From: Avidesulfovibrio sp964369685
GTDB lineage: Bacteria; Desulfobacterota; Desulfovibrionia; Desulfovibrionales; Desulfovibrionaceae
Length of the DNA stretch: 64,000 nucleotides
Assembly (NCBI GenBank): GCA_964369685.1
Contig: CAYJFB010000013.1
Location: forward strand, 5,429-69,428
Reading direction: 5' to 3'
Shown here: positions 32,043-40,742 of the stretch, in pieces
Numbering within the stretch: position 1 is the first letter of the stretch
Layout of the letters: every line of letters starts with the position of its first letter
Translations under genes and position numbers: made by a program
The notes under the pieces: generated by a model
What the model saw: only the letters and a program-made list of their open reading frames with translations
What the model was told of the DNA's origin: nothing
Databases searched by the model: none

Positions 32043-34136
32043 ATGCCCTCTGCAAAACGTTTTATCACAACCTTATGGTTACAGGTGGGAAGCCTTTTAA
32101 CGGTTACCTTGCTGTTTTTTATCCTAGTTTGTTCATTTTTTGATTTGTCAACGGGTTGGTTGCTTGTTTTGTTTTGTGGTGTGTTTGCAGTTCTTTTTGG
32201 CATATTTGTTCTTTTGACGACACCGCTTGGAGAAGAGCTTGAGGGGTTGGAGGCACTGGCAACAGGTATTCGTGTCCGTCATCCCGATCGCTCATTTTAT
32301 AGTAAAACACAAGGTATTGCTGCGGCTGCAGAAACAATGCTGCGTCAAGCCGATGCGTTAGATGAACAGCGAGTCATGTTTAGTGATTTGCTTGAACATT
32401 TACCGTTTCCTGTGGCGTTGTGTACCCCGCAGCGTACCATTGCTTTTGCAAGTCAAGGTTTTCCCTCTGTGTTTCATTTGTCGCAATCTTCCAAGATGTT
32501 ACGCGATGTGTCCATTAAAGACGTGTTGCCCGAATCGTGCCGTCGTTTGATTGATACATGTATTGAATATGGACGGTCTACGGAAGCCGTTCTCAACGTG
32601 TCGGGGAACACTTCGTTTCGTGTGCAAGCCTTGCCTGTACCGAACCAAGGGACACTTGCGGGTGTGGTTTTGGTTTTGGAAAAGCAGATAGAAACAAACG
32701 CTCATGCAGAACATGCGCTGTCAGGTTGTACCAAAGCCGGTAAACGCATCTATCCTTTGGCATTGGGTGTGGCGGCTTCTACGGAGACGTTCACGATTCT
32801 TGCGCGTGATCGCATCAATACGGTGACGGAGTTACAAAAGCAATCGGGCAACACATTGAGTGCTTTGAAAGAAACCGCCACAGGTATTGATGAAGTGCTT
32901 GTACATACCGAGGAAACGGTCGGCATTGCTCAAACGGCATTGAATGATGCCAAGCAAGGTGCCGAGCTCGTTGCACAAACAGACACCTGTATCACATCGA
33001 TGAGCAGTGCTGCGGAAGATTTGGACAAACTGATTCATTCTTTGAGCAGTCAAGCCGATGCTATTGGTTCAGTCAGTGGTATTATTAAAGATATCGCCGA
33101 TCAAACCAATTTATTGGCACTCAATGCGGCGATTGAGGCGGCACGTGCGGGTGAAGCAGGTCGGGGTTTTGCGGTGGTTGCGGATGAGGTTCGCAAGCTT
33201 GCAGAAAAAACAGTGAATTCCACACAACAGGTTGCTTCTGCGGTTGATACCATTCGTAAACTTTCCGGCGAAGCCACGCAATCAATGCAGCGTACGGGAG
33301 AGTTGGTTTCTGATAACAGAACGCTTGCCAACTCTGCAGGCAACGCCATATTGCATGTGATGGAACAGGTTGAAAAGGTGTTTTTGCGAATGGAGCAAAT
33401 TGTGCAAGCCACACAACGGCTTGTTGCACAAAATCATGAGGCGCATACGGCGCAAGAAATAGTCACACAAATCGTTGATACTGTTGAAAAAGATACAAAG
33501 CAGTCACTCGGTGCGGCACAAGAACTTTCCGAACAAACACAAGAATTGATCTCCTTGGCAAACAGTTTTCAAGGAGTCACGGTAGACAAAAATAAATTGT
33601 GGCATGGCAGTAAAACAATGCGAGGTATTTTACCTCAACTGATGATCCAATTCATTACAAAAGCCTATGGACAAGATCTTTGTGTTCAGGTGCTTGAAAG
33701 TATGGGGAATCCTGTGTTTTTACCGTCTATGAGTGTTGACGGCGCAGTGATCAAACAGTTGGCTCATGAAACAGCCGCGCGCGCGGGCGTGACAGAGCGT
33801 GAGATTTTTCTTAAAATGGGTGTATATACGATTGCAGCATTTAAAAAGATGTATGGCTTGCAATATTTTGATAAACCCAATTTGCGTGAATTTTTATTGA
33901 GTATGAATGATGTGCATCAGCGTTTGTCTGCTGTCATTCCCGGGATCACGCCGCCTCAGTTCAGCTATACGGAAAAAGACGGAACACTTTTGATGACGTA
34001 TGTTTCAGAACGCGCTTTCTTTGATTACTTTGAGGGCATCATTCATGCGGCGGCGACAGAATTTGGACAAAAAATCAAACTCAATATGCAAAACTCCACA
34101 AAAAAAGAAATTACTGCCTTGATTCATTTTCTGTAA
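32043..34136 (+). CDS. Methyl-accepting chemotaxis protein with C-terminal H-NOX heme domain
   Basis: 697 residues, ATG 32043 with AAGGAG. Two N-terminal transmembrane helices (about 6-26 and 35-55) are joined by a very short loop, so there is no periplasmic sensor. A PAS-like domain (about 105-215) and the receptor signalling hairpin (IADQTNLLALNAAIEAARAGEAGRGFAVVADEVRKLAE, near 350, seen in parts) follow. Residues 526-697 are an H-NOX domain: it starts MRGILPQLMIQF, has the proximal heme ligand His625 in SMNDVHQRL, and the heme-propionate motif YVSER (Y653, S655, R657). Tyr662 corresponds to the distal Tyr that stabilises O2 in the Thermoanaerobacter H-NOX. It should signal O2 or NO to the Che system from the cytoplasm. 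It directly follows dapL. Confidence 0.92.
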   Translation: MPSAKRFITTLWLQVGSLLTVTLLFFILVCSFFDLSTGWLLVLFCGVFAVLFGIFVLLTTPLGEELEGLEALATGIRVRHPDRSFYSKTQGIAAAAETMLRQADALDEQRVMFSDLLEHLPFPVALCTPQRTIAFASQGFPSVFHLSQSSKMLRDVSIKDVLPESCRRLIDTCIEYGRSTEAVLNVSGNTSFRVQALPVPNQGTLAGVVLVLEKQIETNAHAEHALSGCTKAGKRIYPLALGVAASTETFTILARDRINTVTELQKQSGNTLSALKETATGIDEVLVHTEETVGIAQTALNDAKQGAELVAQTDTCITSMSSAAEDLDKLIHSLSSQADAIGSVSGIIKDIADQTNLLALNAAIEAARAGEAGRGFAVVADEVRKLAEKTVNSTQQVASAVDTIRKLSGEATQSMQRTGELVSDNRTLANSAGNAILHVMEQVEKVFLRMEQIVQATQRLVAQNHEAHTAQEIVTQIVDTVEKDTKQSLGAAQELSEQTQELISLANSFQGVTVDKNKLWHGSKTMRGILPQLMIQFITKAYGQDLCVQVLESMGNPVFLPSMSVDGAVIKQLAHETAARAGVTEREIFLKMGVYTIAAFKKMYGLQYFDKPNLREFLLSMNDVHQRLSAVIPGITPPQFSYTEKDGTLLMTYVSERAFFDYFEGIIHAAATEFGQKIKLNMQNSTKKEITALIHFL

Positions 34137-34173
34137 GATTGTTCTTTGGGAGACAATGGCACGTTCTCTCTCA

Positions 34174-34227
34174 GAGGGGCTTCTTTTCTGTTTTGCAACG
34201 ATTTTGTATATATAGAGAAAGCCCCTC
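34174..34227 (+). repeat. GAGGGGC inverted repeat after the H-NOX receptor gene
   Basis: GAGGGGC with further T-rich pairs (34174-34190) is complementary to AGAAAGCCCCTC (around 34215-34227). It precedes the terminator at 34249. Confidence 0.45.
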
Positions 34228-34248
34228 GCATGAGGAGAAATTATTGCC

Positions 34249-34277
34249 AAAAGCAGGCTCGGAAAGTCTGCTTTTTT
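34249..34277 (+). terminator. Factor-independent terminator of the dapL-receptor transcript
   Basis: AAAAGCAG (34249-34256) pairs with CTGCTTTT (34268-34275), closed by an 11-nt loop and followed by more T. It is 113 bp after the receptor stop codon and before azlC. Confidence 0.75.
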
Positions 34278-34333
34278 ATTGATACGCAATATGTATAAAA
34301 CACTATTTACACACGCTCGAAATATAAAGCATC

Positions 34334-35056
34334 ATGCAACAAAATCTCTCTTTTCTTATGCTTGACGGCAGTCGTCGTGCCGTACCTGTATTCCTTGGGT
34401 ATATTCCGTTGGGTATTGCTTTTGGAGTCTTAGCGGTACAAAACGGCATTCCTGCATTGATTGCCGTATTCATGTCTTTATTTGTGTATACGGGTGCGGG
34501 GCAACTCATTGCCATTGGTCTTTGGGGAAGCGGAACGCCGTTATTATCCATTATTCTTACTGTTTTTGTTGTCAATTTACGTCATGTGCTCATGGCAGCG
34601 GCATTGGTTCCGTGGTTGTCGCGGCTCGGTATCATCCAACAAAGCCTTATCGGCGCACAAATCACCGACGAAACCTTTGCACTGCATTGTGCCGCCATGC
34701 ACGCTGACGAACAACCACAAACAGCACGACTCATTGCACTCAACTCAACCGCACATCTGGGCTGGGTCGGAGGAACCTTTTTGGGTGTGGTTGCGGGCGA
34801 TCTTTTGGCAGATCCAAAACTCTTGGGACTCGATTTTGCCTTGCCTGCCATGTTTATTGCTCTACTTATTCCTTACTGTAAAAACCGTTATACACTGTTT
34901 GTATCGCTCTTGGCAGGACTTTTGTCTGTCGGTTTTGTTTTGCTTGGCGCAGGCCGTTGGAACGTCATCTTTGCAACATTGATAACGGCAACAGTAGCAA
35001 GTACTCTCCAATACTATACAACAATACGCTCGCTCAAAAAAGAGCACACATCATGA
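34334..35056 (+). CDS. azlC: AzlC family branched-chain amino acid exporter subunit
   Basis: 240 residues, about six to seven helices. Family motifs: RRAVPVFLGYIPLGIAFGVLA, FVYTGAGQLIAIGLW, VNLRHVLMAAALVPWL and QITDETFAL. With AzlD it forms an exporter of branched-chain amino acids or analogues. The downstream gene starts within its stop codon (ATGA overlap, 35053-35056), so both subunits are made together. The ribosome-binding site is weak. Confidence 0.92.
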   Translation: MQQNLSFLMLDGSRRAVPVFLGYIPLGIAFGVLAVQNGIPALIAVFMSLFVYTGAGQLIAIGLWGSGTPLLSIILTVFVVNLRHVLMAAALVPWLSRLGIIQQSLIGAQITDETFALHCAAMHADEQPQTARLIALNSTAHLGWVGGTFLGVVAGDLLADPKLLGLDFALPAMFIALLIPYCKNRYTLFVSLLAGLLSVGFVLLGAGRWNVIFATLITATVASTLQYYTTIRSLKKEHTS

Positions 35057-35382
35057 ACGAAACAGACACAACCTTTCTTTTTTTATTGCTTGGCATGACG
35101 TTTGTTATGGTTATTCCCCGTGTGGCACCGTTTCTCATGCTGACAGGACGACATATTCCGCCTTTTTTTGTCACATGGCTCAGCTTTGTTCCTGTTTCTA
35201 TTCTTGCGGCACTTCTTGCTCCCGAACTCTTACTTAAAAACAATGCATTGGATCTTTCGCAAGACAATCTGTTTCTTTTGGCTGCCATACCGACATTCTT
35301 TATCGCATGGAAAACAGAAAACCTCATGCTGGCTCTCTGCGTGGGAATGGGCGGTCTGGCCTTGATGCGTGCTTTTTTGTGA
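35053..35382 (+). CDS. azlD: AzlD family exporter subunit
   Basis: 109 residues, three to four helices: TTFLFLLLGMTFVMVIPRVAPFLML, PFFVTWLSFVPVSILAALLAPELLL and FIAWKTENLMLALCVGMGGLALMRAF. It is the small partner of AzlC and begins in the ATGA overlap with it. Confidence 0.9.
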   Translation: MNETDTTFLFLLLGMTFVMVIPRVAPFLMLTGRHIPPFFVTWLSFVPVSILAALLAPELLLKNNALDLSQDNLFLLAAIPTFFIAWKTENLMLALCVGMGGLALMRAFL

Positions 35383-35453
35383 AACAATAAATGCTCTTAA
35401 AACAACAGTTTTTTTAAACTCTTACAATAAAGTTTTGAAAAGAACGGTCTTTA

Positions 35454-35474
35454 TTGCCAAGAAAGCCTTGGCAA
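35454..35474 (+). repeat. 8-bp hairpin after azlD
   Basis: TTGCCAAG (35454-35461) and CTTGGCAA (35467-35474) pair around a 5-nt loop. The 240-bp gap to the zapB-like gene holds no other gene that I can support. No U-run follows. Confidence 0.4.
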
Positions 35475-35622
35475 AGGGGGATCTTCGTTGTATAGTTCTA
35501 TTTAACAGAGAGGTTCTACAACAGTGCTGTGTAACAGCATCGCAGTCAATGCAGTTGTTTTTAAACCTCCATGTTGCATATATATGATTTTGCAAAAAAA
35601 ATTCCCTCTGTGAGGCTTTGAT

Positions 35623-35868
35623 ATGGAACTGTTCACTCTTCTTGAAAATTTGGAAAAACGTATAGAAACTTTGCTTGTCGAACGCGAAGGCCTTCTTGAA
35701 GAAAGCTTAGCCGCCGAACGCCTTCGTGTTGAAAATCGCGCTCTGCAAGAAGAACTGGAGCAAGAACGGCAAACACGACAACATATCCAAACCCGTATCA
35801 GTTCCGTATTGGGTAATCTCGCACAACATGTCGATAAAAGTGGCGCAGATCAGGAGCCCACGGCTTAA
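35623..35868 (+). CDS. Small coiled-coil protein, ZapB-like
   Basis: 81 residues, almost entirely a charged heptad-type coiled coil (ENLEKRIETLLVEREGLLEESLAAERLRVENRALQEEL, in parts). It is followed 26 bp later by zapA on the same strand, so it is most likely a divisome coiled-coil factor comparable to ZapB. Similarity of coiled coils is weak evidence, so the name is by position and type only. Confidence 0.65.
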   Translation: MELFTLLENLEKRIETLLVEREGLLEESLAAERLRVENRALQEELEQERQTRQHIQTRISSVLGNLAQHVDKSGADQEPTA

Positions 35869-35894
35869 AGCCTTAAACGGGCTTTTGCAAAGCC

Positions 35895-36158
35895 ATGCGC
35901 GGCTTTAAATTTACAATCCTCGGTGTTGAGATTTCTTTTCGAGCAGACGCTGATCCCATCGAATTGGAAAAAGCTAAATGTTACGTAGAAGAACTCGCTC
36001 AACAACTGAAAAGTGGCGGCAATCAGCCGAACAGAGACAAGTTACTCATGGTTTTGGCCTTGGGAGTGGCTTACGATTTGTTGCAGACAAAAAATAAACT
36101 TGAAGATGTGGAAGCACGTCTTGAACGTTTGTTTAATAATATAGATGAATCGGTTTAA
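35895..36158 (+). CDS. zapA: Cell division protein ZapA
   Basis: 87 residues. Promotes FtsZ bundling at the midcell ring. Starts RGFKFTILGVEISFRADADPIELEKAKCYVEELAQQL, typical of ZapA (globular N-terminal domain), then a helical tail NRDKLLMVLALGVAYDLLQTKNKLEDVEARLERL that mediates tetramer formation. It lies between the coiled-coil gene and 6S RNA, an arrangement widespread in proteobacteria. Confidence 0.85.
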   Translation: MRGFKFTILGVEISFRADADPIELEKAKCYVEELAQQLKSGGNQPNRDKLLMVLALGVAYDLLQTKNKLEDVEARLERLFNNIDESV

Positions 36159-36163
36159 AACAA

Positions 36164-36343
36164 TAAAATCCCTGGGAGGTACGTGATCCACATCGCAGTG
36201 CTGACCTCACAAGCTTCAATATAGAAATCAGAGTCGCTGTTTGGTGTGCATGCCCGTAAGGGAAGTCTAAAGAACAGGTTATGGTTTCGCCCTGGTTTAC
36301 CAGGTTTTGCACGGCGTGTTGACACGGCCTTTTGGGGATTTTA
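36164..36343 (+). ncRNA. ssrS: 6S RNA
   Basis: About 180 nt directly after zapA. The ends TAAAATCCC and GGGGATTTTA pair. The segment GGTGTGCATGCCCGTAAGGGAAGTCTAAAG (in pieces) matches the conserved region of 6S RNA that in E. coli reads GGTGAGCATGCTCGG, followed by a GCCTGCGG-like arm, here GCACGGCGTG. A T-run (CTTTTTATTTTG) follows the 3' end. 6S RNA binds the housekeeping RNA polymerase and damps transcription in stationary phase. Confidence 0.85.
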
Positions 36344-36725
36344 CTTTTTATTTTGTTATGAATCGTTGTCTGTGTATTGGCATTTCGGATCTTTATTCGG
36401 ATTGATTCACAAACAGTTGGTGGGTTTTTAACGAACGTACAACAATGACGCAACACCGCAACGTGTTGCGTAGAAGGTGTCGTTTTGACACGTTTACCGT
36501 GTTGAATCGATATTTTTTTGTACATATCGTTGTAATTATTGAAGTAAAGGCCGTCTCAACAGGCAGCTTGCGTTGCTTTGCAAGATGTTTTGTTGTCATG
36601 GTCTTTTTTTATATGGCGTGATCTGTAAACAAAGAAACGCACTCTGCATAGAAAGAGCCGTATATCCTCATTTCAGACACATTTCTGACAACGAGTATAG
36701 ACTCGATAGCATATAAGGAGCAGTC
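36344..36725. other. 382-bp intergenic region before rny with two small hairpins
   Basis: ACGCAACAC/GTGTTGCGT (36448-36456 with 36463-36471) and GTGTC/GACAC (36477-36481 with 36487-36491) are adjacent hairpins. No other gene can be supported. The rny ribosome site AAGGAG lies at 36715-36720. Confidence 0.5.
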
Positions 36726-38285
36726 ATGGAACTCAGCTATTTTTTGACAATACTGCTGACTCTTGGAGTCGGCGGCGGATTGGGTTTTTGGTTTCGCCGT
36801 TATGCCACGGCAAAAAGCCTTGGTGATGCCAACGAATTGGCCGCGCGTATTGTAGAAGAAGCGCGTAAAGAAGCGCAAGCACAAAAAAAAGAAATTTTAC
36901 TTCAAGGACAAAATGATCTGTTTAATCAAAAACATGAACTTGAAGTTGAATTTAAAGATCGTGAACGTGAACTGAAAGCTCGTGACAAAAAATTACAAGA
37001 ACAAAACGAACGCCTGACAGAACGTGTTGAAAAAGCAACAATAAAAGAACAAGAATTGTTGCTCTCTGAAAAAGGTTTGGCACGCAAAGAACGCCTTCTG
37101 GATGAAGAAGAAGTGCGCTTACAAGAATGTATCGGCGAACAACAAAAAAAATTGATTGAAATATCTGAAATGACAACAGAAGAAGCAAAAAACCATTTGC
37201 TCAAAGAAGTTGAAGCGCATACGCGCCACGAATCGGCAAAAATGATGCGTCAAATAGAAGCCGAAGCTCGTGAAACAGCCGACCGTAAAGCAAAAGAAAT
37301 CATCGCCAGTGCGATTCAACGGTACGCAGGCGACTACGTGTGTGAACACACGGTAACAGCAGTGACCTTGCCAAGCGAAGACATGAAAGGACGCATCATC
37401 GGGCGTGAAGGACGTAACATTCGTGCACTTGAAGCGGCAACGGGTGTCGATCTCATTATTGATGATACGCCTGAAACGGTCATTTTGTCTGCATACAGTC
37501 CTTTGCGTCGTCAGGTAGCCAAGATGGCTCTTGAACGGTTGATACAAGACGGGCGAATCCACCCCGCACGCATTGAAGATATTGTGCAAAAATGTGAACA
37601 AGAATTGGACGTGCAGATTCGTGAAGTGGGTGAACAAGCGACCTTTGATGCGGGTGTCCATGGGATTCATCCTGATTTGGTGCGTCATCTCGGTCAACTG
37701 CGCTACAGAACAAGTTTTACGCAAAACGTGTTGCAACATTCCCTTGAAGTTGCGGCATTGTGCGGCATGATGGCTGCGGAATTGGGTATGGACATCAAAA
37801 AAGCCAAGCGTGCGGGATTGTTGCACGATCTTGGCAAGGCTGTTGACCATGAAGTGGAAGGACCGCACGCGCTTATCGGTGCGGATTTGGCGAAAAAATA
37901 TAATGAATCAAAAGAAATCATTCACGCCATAGCCGCACACCACGAAGAACAACGCCCGGAAACAGCGTTGGCTGTGCTTGTTCAGGCCGCCGATTCGCTT
38001 TCGGGAGCGCGCCCGGGAGCGCGTAAAGAACTTTTGGAAAATTATGTTAAACGCCTTGAAGATCTTGAGCATATCGCCACAGACTTTGACGGCGTGGCTA
38101 AAGCCTATGCCATTCAAGCGGGACGTGAGATTCGTGTGATGGTCAATTCCGAAGACGTGGATGATGACCAAACGTTCATGCTCTGTAAAGGCATTGCAGG
38201 AAAAATAGAGGACAATCTCACCTACCCCGGACAAATTCGGGTTACGGTAATCCGCGAACGCCGTGCTGTCGGTTATGCGAAATAG
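36726..38285 (+). CDS. rny: Ribonuclease Y
   Basis: 519 residues. Membrane-anchored endoribonuclease that starts mRNA turnover. Order of parts: one N-terminal transmembrane helix (residues 5-22, LTILLTLGVGGGLGFW), a long basic/acidic coiled coil (about 30-200), a KH domain (GRIIGREGRNIRALEAATGVDLIIDDTPETVILS, in parts, about 212-255) and an HD phosphohydrolase domain with HSLEVA and LLHDLGKAVDHE (about 337-385), then AHHEEQRPETALAVLVQAADSLSGARPGARKE. Start ATG 36726 has AAGGAG upstream. Confidence 0.96.
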   Translation: MELSYFLTILLTLGVGGGLGFWFRRYATAKSLGDANELAARIVEEARKEAQAQKKEILLQGQNDLFNQKHELEVEFKDRERELKARDKKLQEQNERLTERVEKATIKEQELLLSEKGLARKERLLDEEEVRLQECIGEQQKKLIEISEMTTEEAKNHLLKEVEAHTRHESAKMMRQIEAEARETADRKAKEIIASAIQRYAGDYVCEHTVTAVTLPSEDMKGRIIGREGRNIRALEAATGVDLIIDDTPETVILSAYSPLRRQVAKMALERLIQDGRIHPARIEDIVQKCEQELDVQIREVGEQATFDAGVHGIHPDLVRHLGQLRYRTSFTQNVLQHSLEVAALCGMMAAELGMDIKKAKRAGLLHDLGKAVDHEVEGPHALIGADLAKKYNESKEIIHAIAAHHEEQRPETALAVLVQAADSLSGARPGARKELLENYVKRLEDLEHIATDFDGVAKAYAIQAGREIRVMVNSEDVDDDQTFMLCKGIAGKIEDNLTYPGQIRVTVIRERRAVGYAK

Positions 38286-38305
38286 TTTTTATGATATTGA
38301 TTTTT

Positions 38306-38346
38306 AGGGATGTTTTTCAATAAAACATGTATTGAAAAACATCCCT
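38306..38346 (+). repeat. 17-bp perfect hairpin after rny
   Basis: AGGGATGTTTTTCAATA (38306-38322) and its complement (38330-38346) enclose a 7-nt loop. It starts 21 bp after the rny stop and ends 25 bp before hisD. No U-run follows, so it may be a processing or stability element, or a terminator of another kind. Confidence 0.6.
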
Positions 38347-38370
38347 CAGGCAAAAGAAAAGGATTTTTTT

Positions 38371-39672
38371 ATGTTGTGTTCGTTGTTGTCTTTGACCGAG
38401 CGAAGCATGTGGGCAAAACTTTTAGAGCGTCTTGCCGAACGTTCGGGTTTTGATCGTTCCCGTGAAGATGCCGTGCAAAACATTATTGATACCGTACGCC
38501 AAAATGGTGATCGGGCGTTATATACCTATACCAAACAGTATGATTGCCCGAATTTTGATAAGCCGTTGCGTGTTTCGGAAGCAGAAATTCATGACGCTGT
38601 AGAGGCTGTTTCCGCGTCGGATTTGGCGATCATCCGTGAAGCTGCCGAAAACATTCGTGTCTTTCATGAAGCGCAAAAGGAAAAATCGTGGTTTATCACT
38701 CGTCCGGACGGTTCTGTTTTGGGGCAGAAGGTTGAGCCTGTCGATCGCGCGGGTTTATATGTTCCTGGCGGTGCAGGCGGTGAAACGCCTTTGCTGTCCA
38801 GTTTGTTGATGACGGCGATTCCTGCGCAGGTCGCCGGGGTGCATGAATTGGCGGTGGTTTCTCCGCCACGTGCAGACGGTTCGTTGAACGCTTCATTGCT
38901 TGCTACCGCGCATGTTGTCGGTGTGAAAGAAATTTATCGTGTGGGTAGTGCTTGGGCTATCGCTGCGCTTTCCGAAGGGACAGAAAGCATCAAAGCCGTA
39001 GACGTCATTGCAGGTCCGGGAAATATTTGGGTAACGACAGCCAAGCGTTTGGTTCAAGGGCGTGTGGGCATTGACATGCTGGCCGGCCCCAGTGAAGTGT
39101 TAATCCTCGCCGATGAAACCGCCAATCCTGCTTGGATTGCCGCAGACATGCTTGCCCAAGCCGAACACGATCCGTTGTCGTCTGCACTGTGTATTACGAC
39201 AGATGCCGCGTTGGCTACGGCCGTACAAAACGCCTTGGCAGAACAAGTTGCTGTATTACCGCGTCAAGCGATCGCCGAAAAAGCGTTGCATGACTGGAGT
39301 GCGGTTGTCGTTGTCCCCACCATGACCGATGCCGTGGCGTTGTCCAACGCGGTGGCTCCGGAACATCTTGAAGTCTTTACAAAAAATCCGTGGGAAATCT
39401 TGCCGCAGATTCGTCATGCGGGTGCGGTGTTTTTGGGTTCGCATTCTGTCGAATCGTTGGGCGATTATATGGCAGGACCAAGCCATGTTTTGCCGACGGT
39501 GGGCACAGCACGTTTTTCCTCTGCGTTGTCGGTGGAAACGTTCACCAAGCGCATGAGTGTTATTTCTGCTTCGCAAACCTTTGCACAACAATGTGGTGCG
39601 GGGGTTGCCCGTCTTGCCCGCCTTGAACACCTTGAAGCGCACGCTCGTTCTATGGAGTTTCGGTTAAAATAA
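38371..39672 (+). CDS. hisD: Histidinol dehydrogenase
   Basis: 433 residues; ATG 38371 with AAAGGA upstream. Oxidises L-histidinol to L-histidine with NAD+ in the last steps of histidine synthesis. Family pattern: GLYVPGGAGGETPLLSSLLMTAIPAQVAG, PPRADGSLNASLLATAHVVGVKEIYRVGSAWAIAALSEGTESI (both in part), DVIAGPGNIWVT, GIDMLAGPSEVLILAD, DMLAQAEHDP and the zinc region APEHLEV...GDYMAGPSHVLPT. It is isolated from other his genes, and purC follows. Confidence 0.96.
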   Translation: MLCSLLSLTERSMWAKLLERLAERSGFDRSREDAVQNIIDTVRQNGDRALYTYTKQYDCPNFDKPLRVSEAEIHDAVEAVSASDLAIIREAAENIRVFHEAQKEKSWFITRPDGSVLGQKVEPVDRAGLYVPGGAGGETPLLSSLLMTAIPAQVAGVHELAVVSPPRADGSLNASLLATAHVVGVKEIYRVGSAWAIAALSEGTESIKAVDVIAGPGNIWVTTAKRLVQGRVGIDMLAGPSEVLILADETANPAWIAADMLAQAEHDPLSSALCITTDAALATAVQNALAEQVAVLPRQAIAEKALHDWSAVVVVPTMTDAVALSNAVAPEHLEVFTKNPWEILPQIRHAGAVFLGSHSVESLGDYMAGPSHVLPTVGTARFSSALSVETFTKRMSVISASQTFAQQCGAGVARLARLEHLEAHARSMEFRLK

Positions 39673-39695
39673 ATTTGGTGTATACTTTTTTCGAT

Positions 39696-39717
39696 GAACA
39701 ACACGACCGTGTTGTTC
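39696..39717 (+). repeat. 9-bp hairpin between hisD and purC
   Basis: GAACAACAC (39696-39704) and GTGTTGTTC (39709-39717) pair around GACC. It starts 24 bp after hisD and is followed by 93 bp to purC; no U-run follows. Confidence 0.45.
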
Positions 39718-39810
39718 TATGCAGTCTGTTTGAGATTTTTTGTTGTGGCAGAGTGTCGCAAAAAGAAGTCTTTTCATCCAAAAGAACATAACGCTATAAG
39801 GATAGTCGCA

Positions 39811-40707
39811 ATGCAAATCGTGACAGAAACCCACATTCCCGAACACCGCTTGCTTAGCCGTGGTAAAGTCCGTGACATTTATGAAATTGACGAACAAACG
39901 TTGTTGTTGGTGACAACCGATCGCATGTCGGCGTTTGACGTGATTATGTCTTCCCCTGTGCCCTATAAAGGTGTGGTTTTAAACAGTATCACCCTTTTCT
40001 GGATGGAAAAATTTAAAAACATCATTGCCAACCACATCATCGAAAGTGACGTCAATAAATACCCCGTAAGCTTGGCGGCACACAAAGAACAACTCGAAGG
40101 GCGTTCTGTATTGGTCAAACGGGCAAAACCCTTGCCTGTAGAATGTATCGTGCGCGGCTATCTTGTGGGCTCCGGTTGGAAAGATTACCAAGATACAGGT
40201 ATGGTCTGTGGTTATACCTTACCCAAAGGACTCAAAAATTGCTCTCGGCTCGACGAACCCCTCTTTACGCCCTCAACCAAAGCCGAACAAGGTGAGCACG
40301 ACGAAAATATCAGCTATGCCAAAGCACAAACCTTGTTGGGCACAGAGGTTGCCGACCAAGTCCGTAATGTGTCCTTGGAAATCTTCCGTGCAGGCCGTGA
40401 CTGGGCAGGCGAACGCGGCATCATTCTTGCCGATACCAAATTTGAATTTGGTTTTTATAACAACGAACTGATTTTGATCGATGAAGTGATGACTCCCGAC
40501 TCGTCACGTTTTTGGCCTGCTGAAAGCTACGAAGAAGGAAAAAATCAACCCAGCTTTGACAAACAATACTTGCGTGATTGGCTCGAAACACAACCCTGGG
40601 ATAAAACACCGCCACCACCGCCATTGCCCCAAGAAGTCATTGACGAGACCTGTAAAAAGTATCATGATGCCTATACCCTGTTGACGGGAAAAACGTTACC
40701 GATATAA
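39811..40707 (+). CDS. purC: SAICAR synthase (PurC)
   Basis: 298 residues from ATG 39811 with AAGGATAG upstream. Joins aspartate to CAIR in purine synthesis, using ATP. Motifs: LLSRGKVRDIYEID, LLVTTDRMSAFDVIMSSPVPYKG, KPLPVECIVRGYLVGSGWKDYQ, GIILADTKFEFG and LIDEVMTPDSSRFWPAESYEEG. This is the longer (about 300 residue) type. The C-terminal region (PPPPPLPQEVIDETCKKYHDAY) is rich in proline. Confidence 0.96.
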   Translation: MQIVTETHIPEHRLLSRGKVRDIYEIDEQTLLLVTTDRMSAFDVIMSSPVPYKGVVLNSITLFWMEKFKNIIANHIIESDVNKYPVSLAAHKEQLEGRSVLVKRAKPLPVECIVRGYLVGSGWKDYQDTGMVCGYTLPKGLKNCSRLDEPLFTPSTKAEQGEHDENISYAKAQTLLGTEVADQVRNVSLEIFRAGRDWAGERGIILADTKFEFGFYNNELILIDEVMTPDSSRFWPAESYEEGKNQPSFDKQYLRDWLETQPWDKTPPPPPLPQEVIDETCKKYHDAYTLLTGKTLPI

Positions 40708-40742
40708 AAAAAACTATTCTTCCTTCTCTCAACGAGGTTTCT

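Noticed and set aside
37119..37868. A 249-codon minus-strand frame inside rny
   Set aside because: Shadow of the rny KH/HD coding region; no start site or family.
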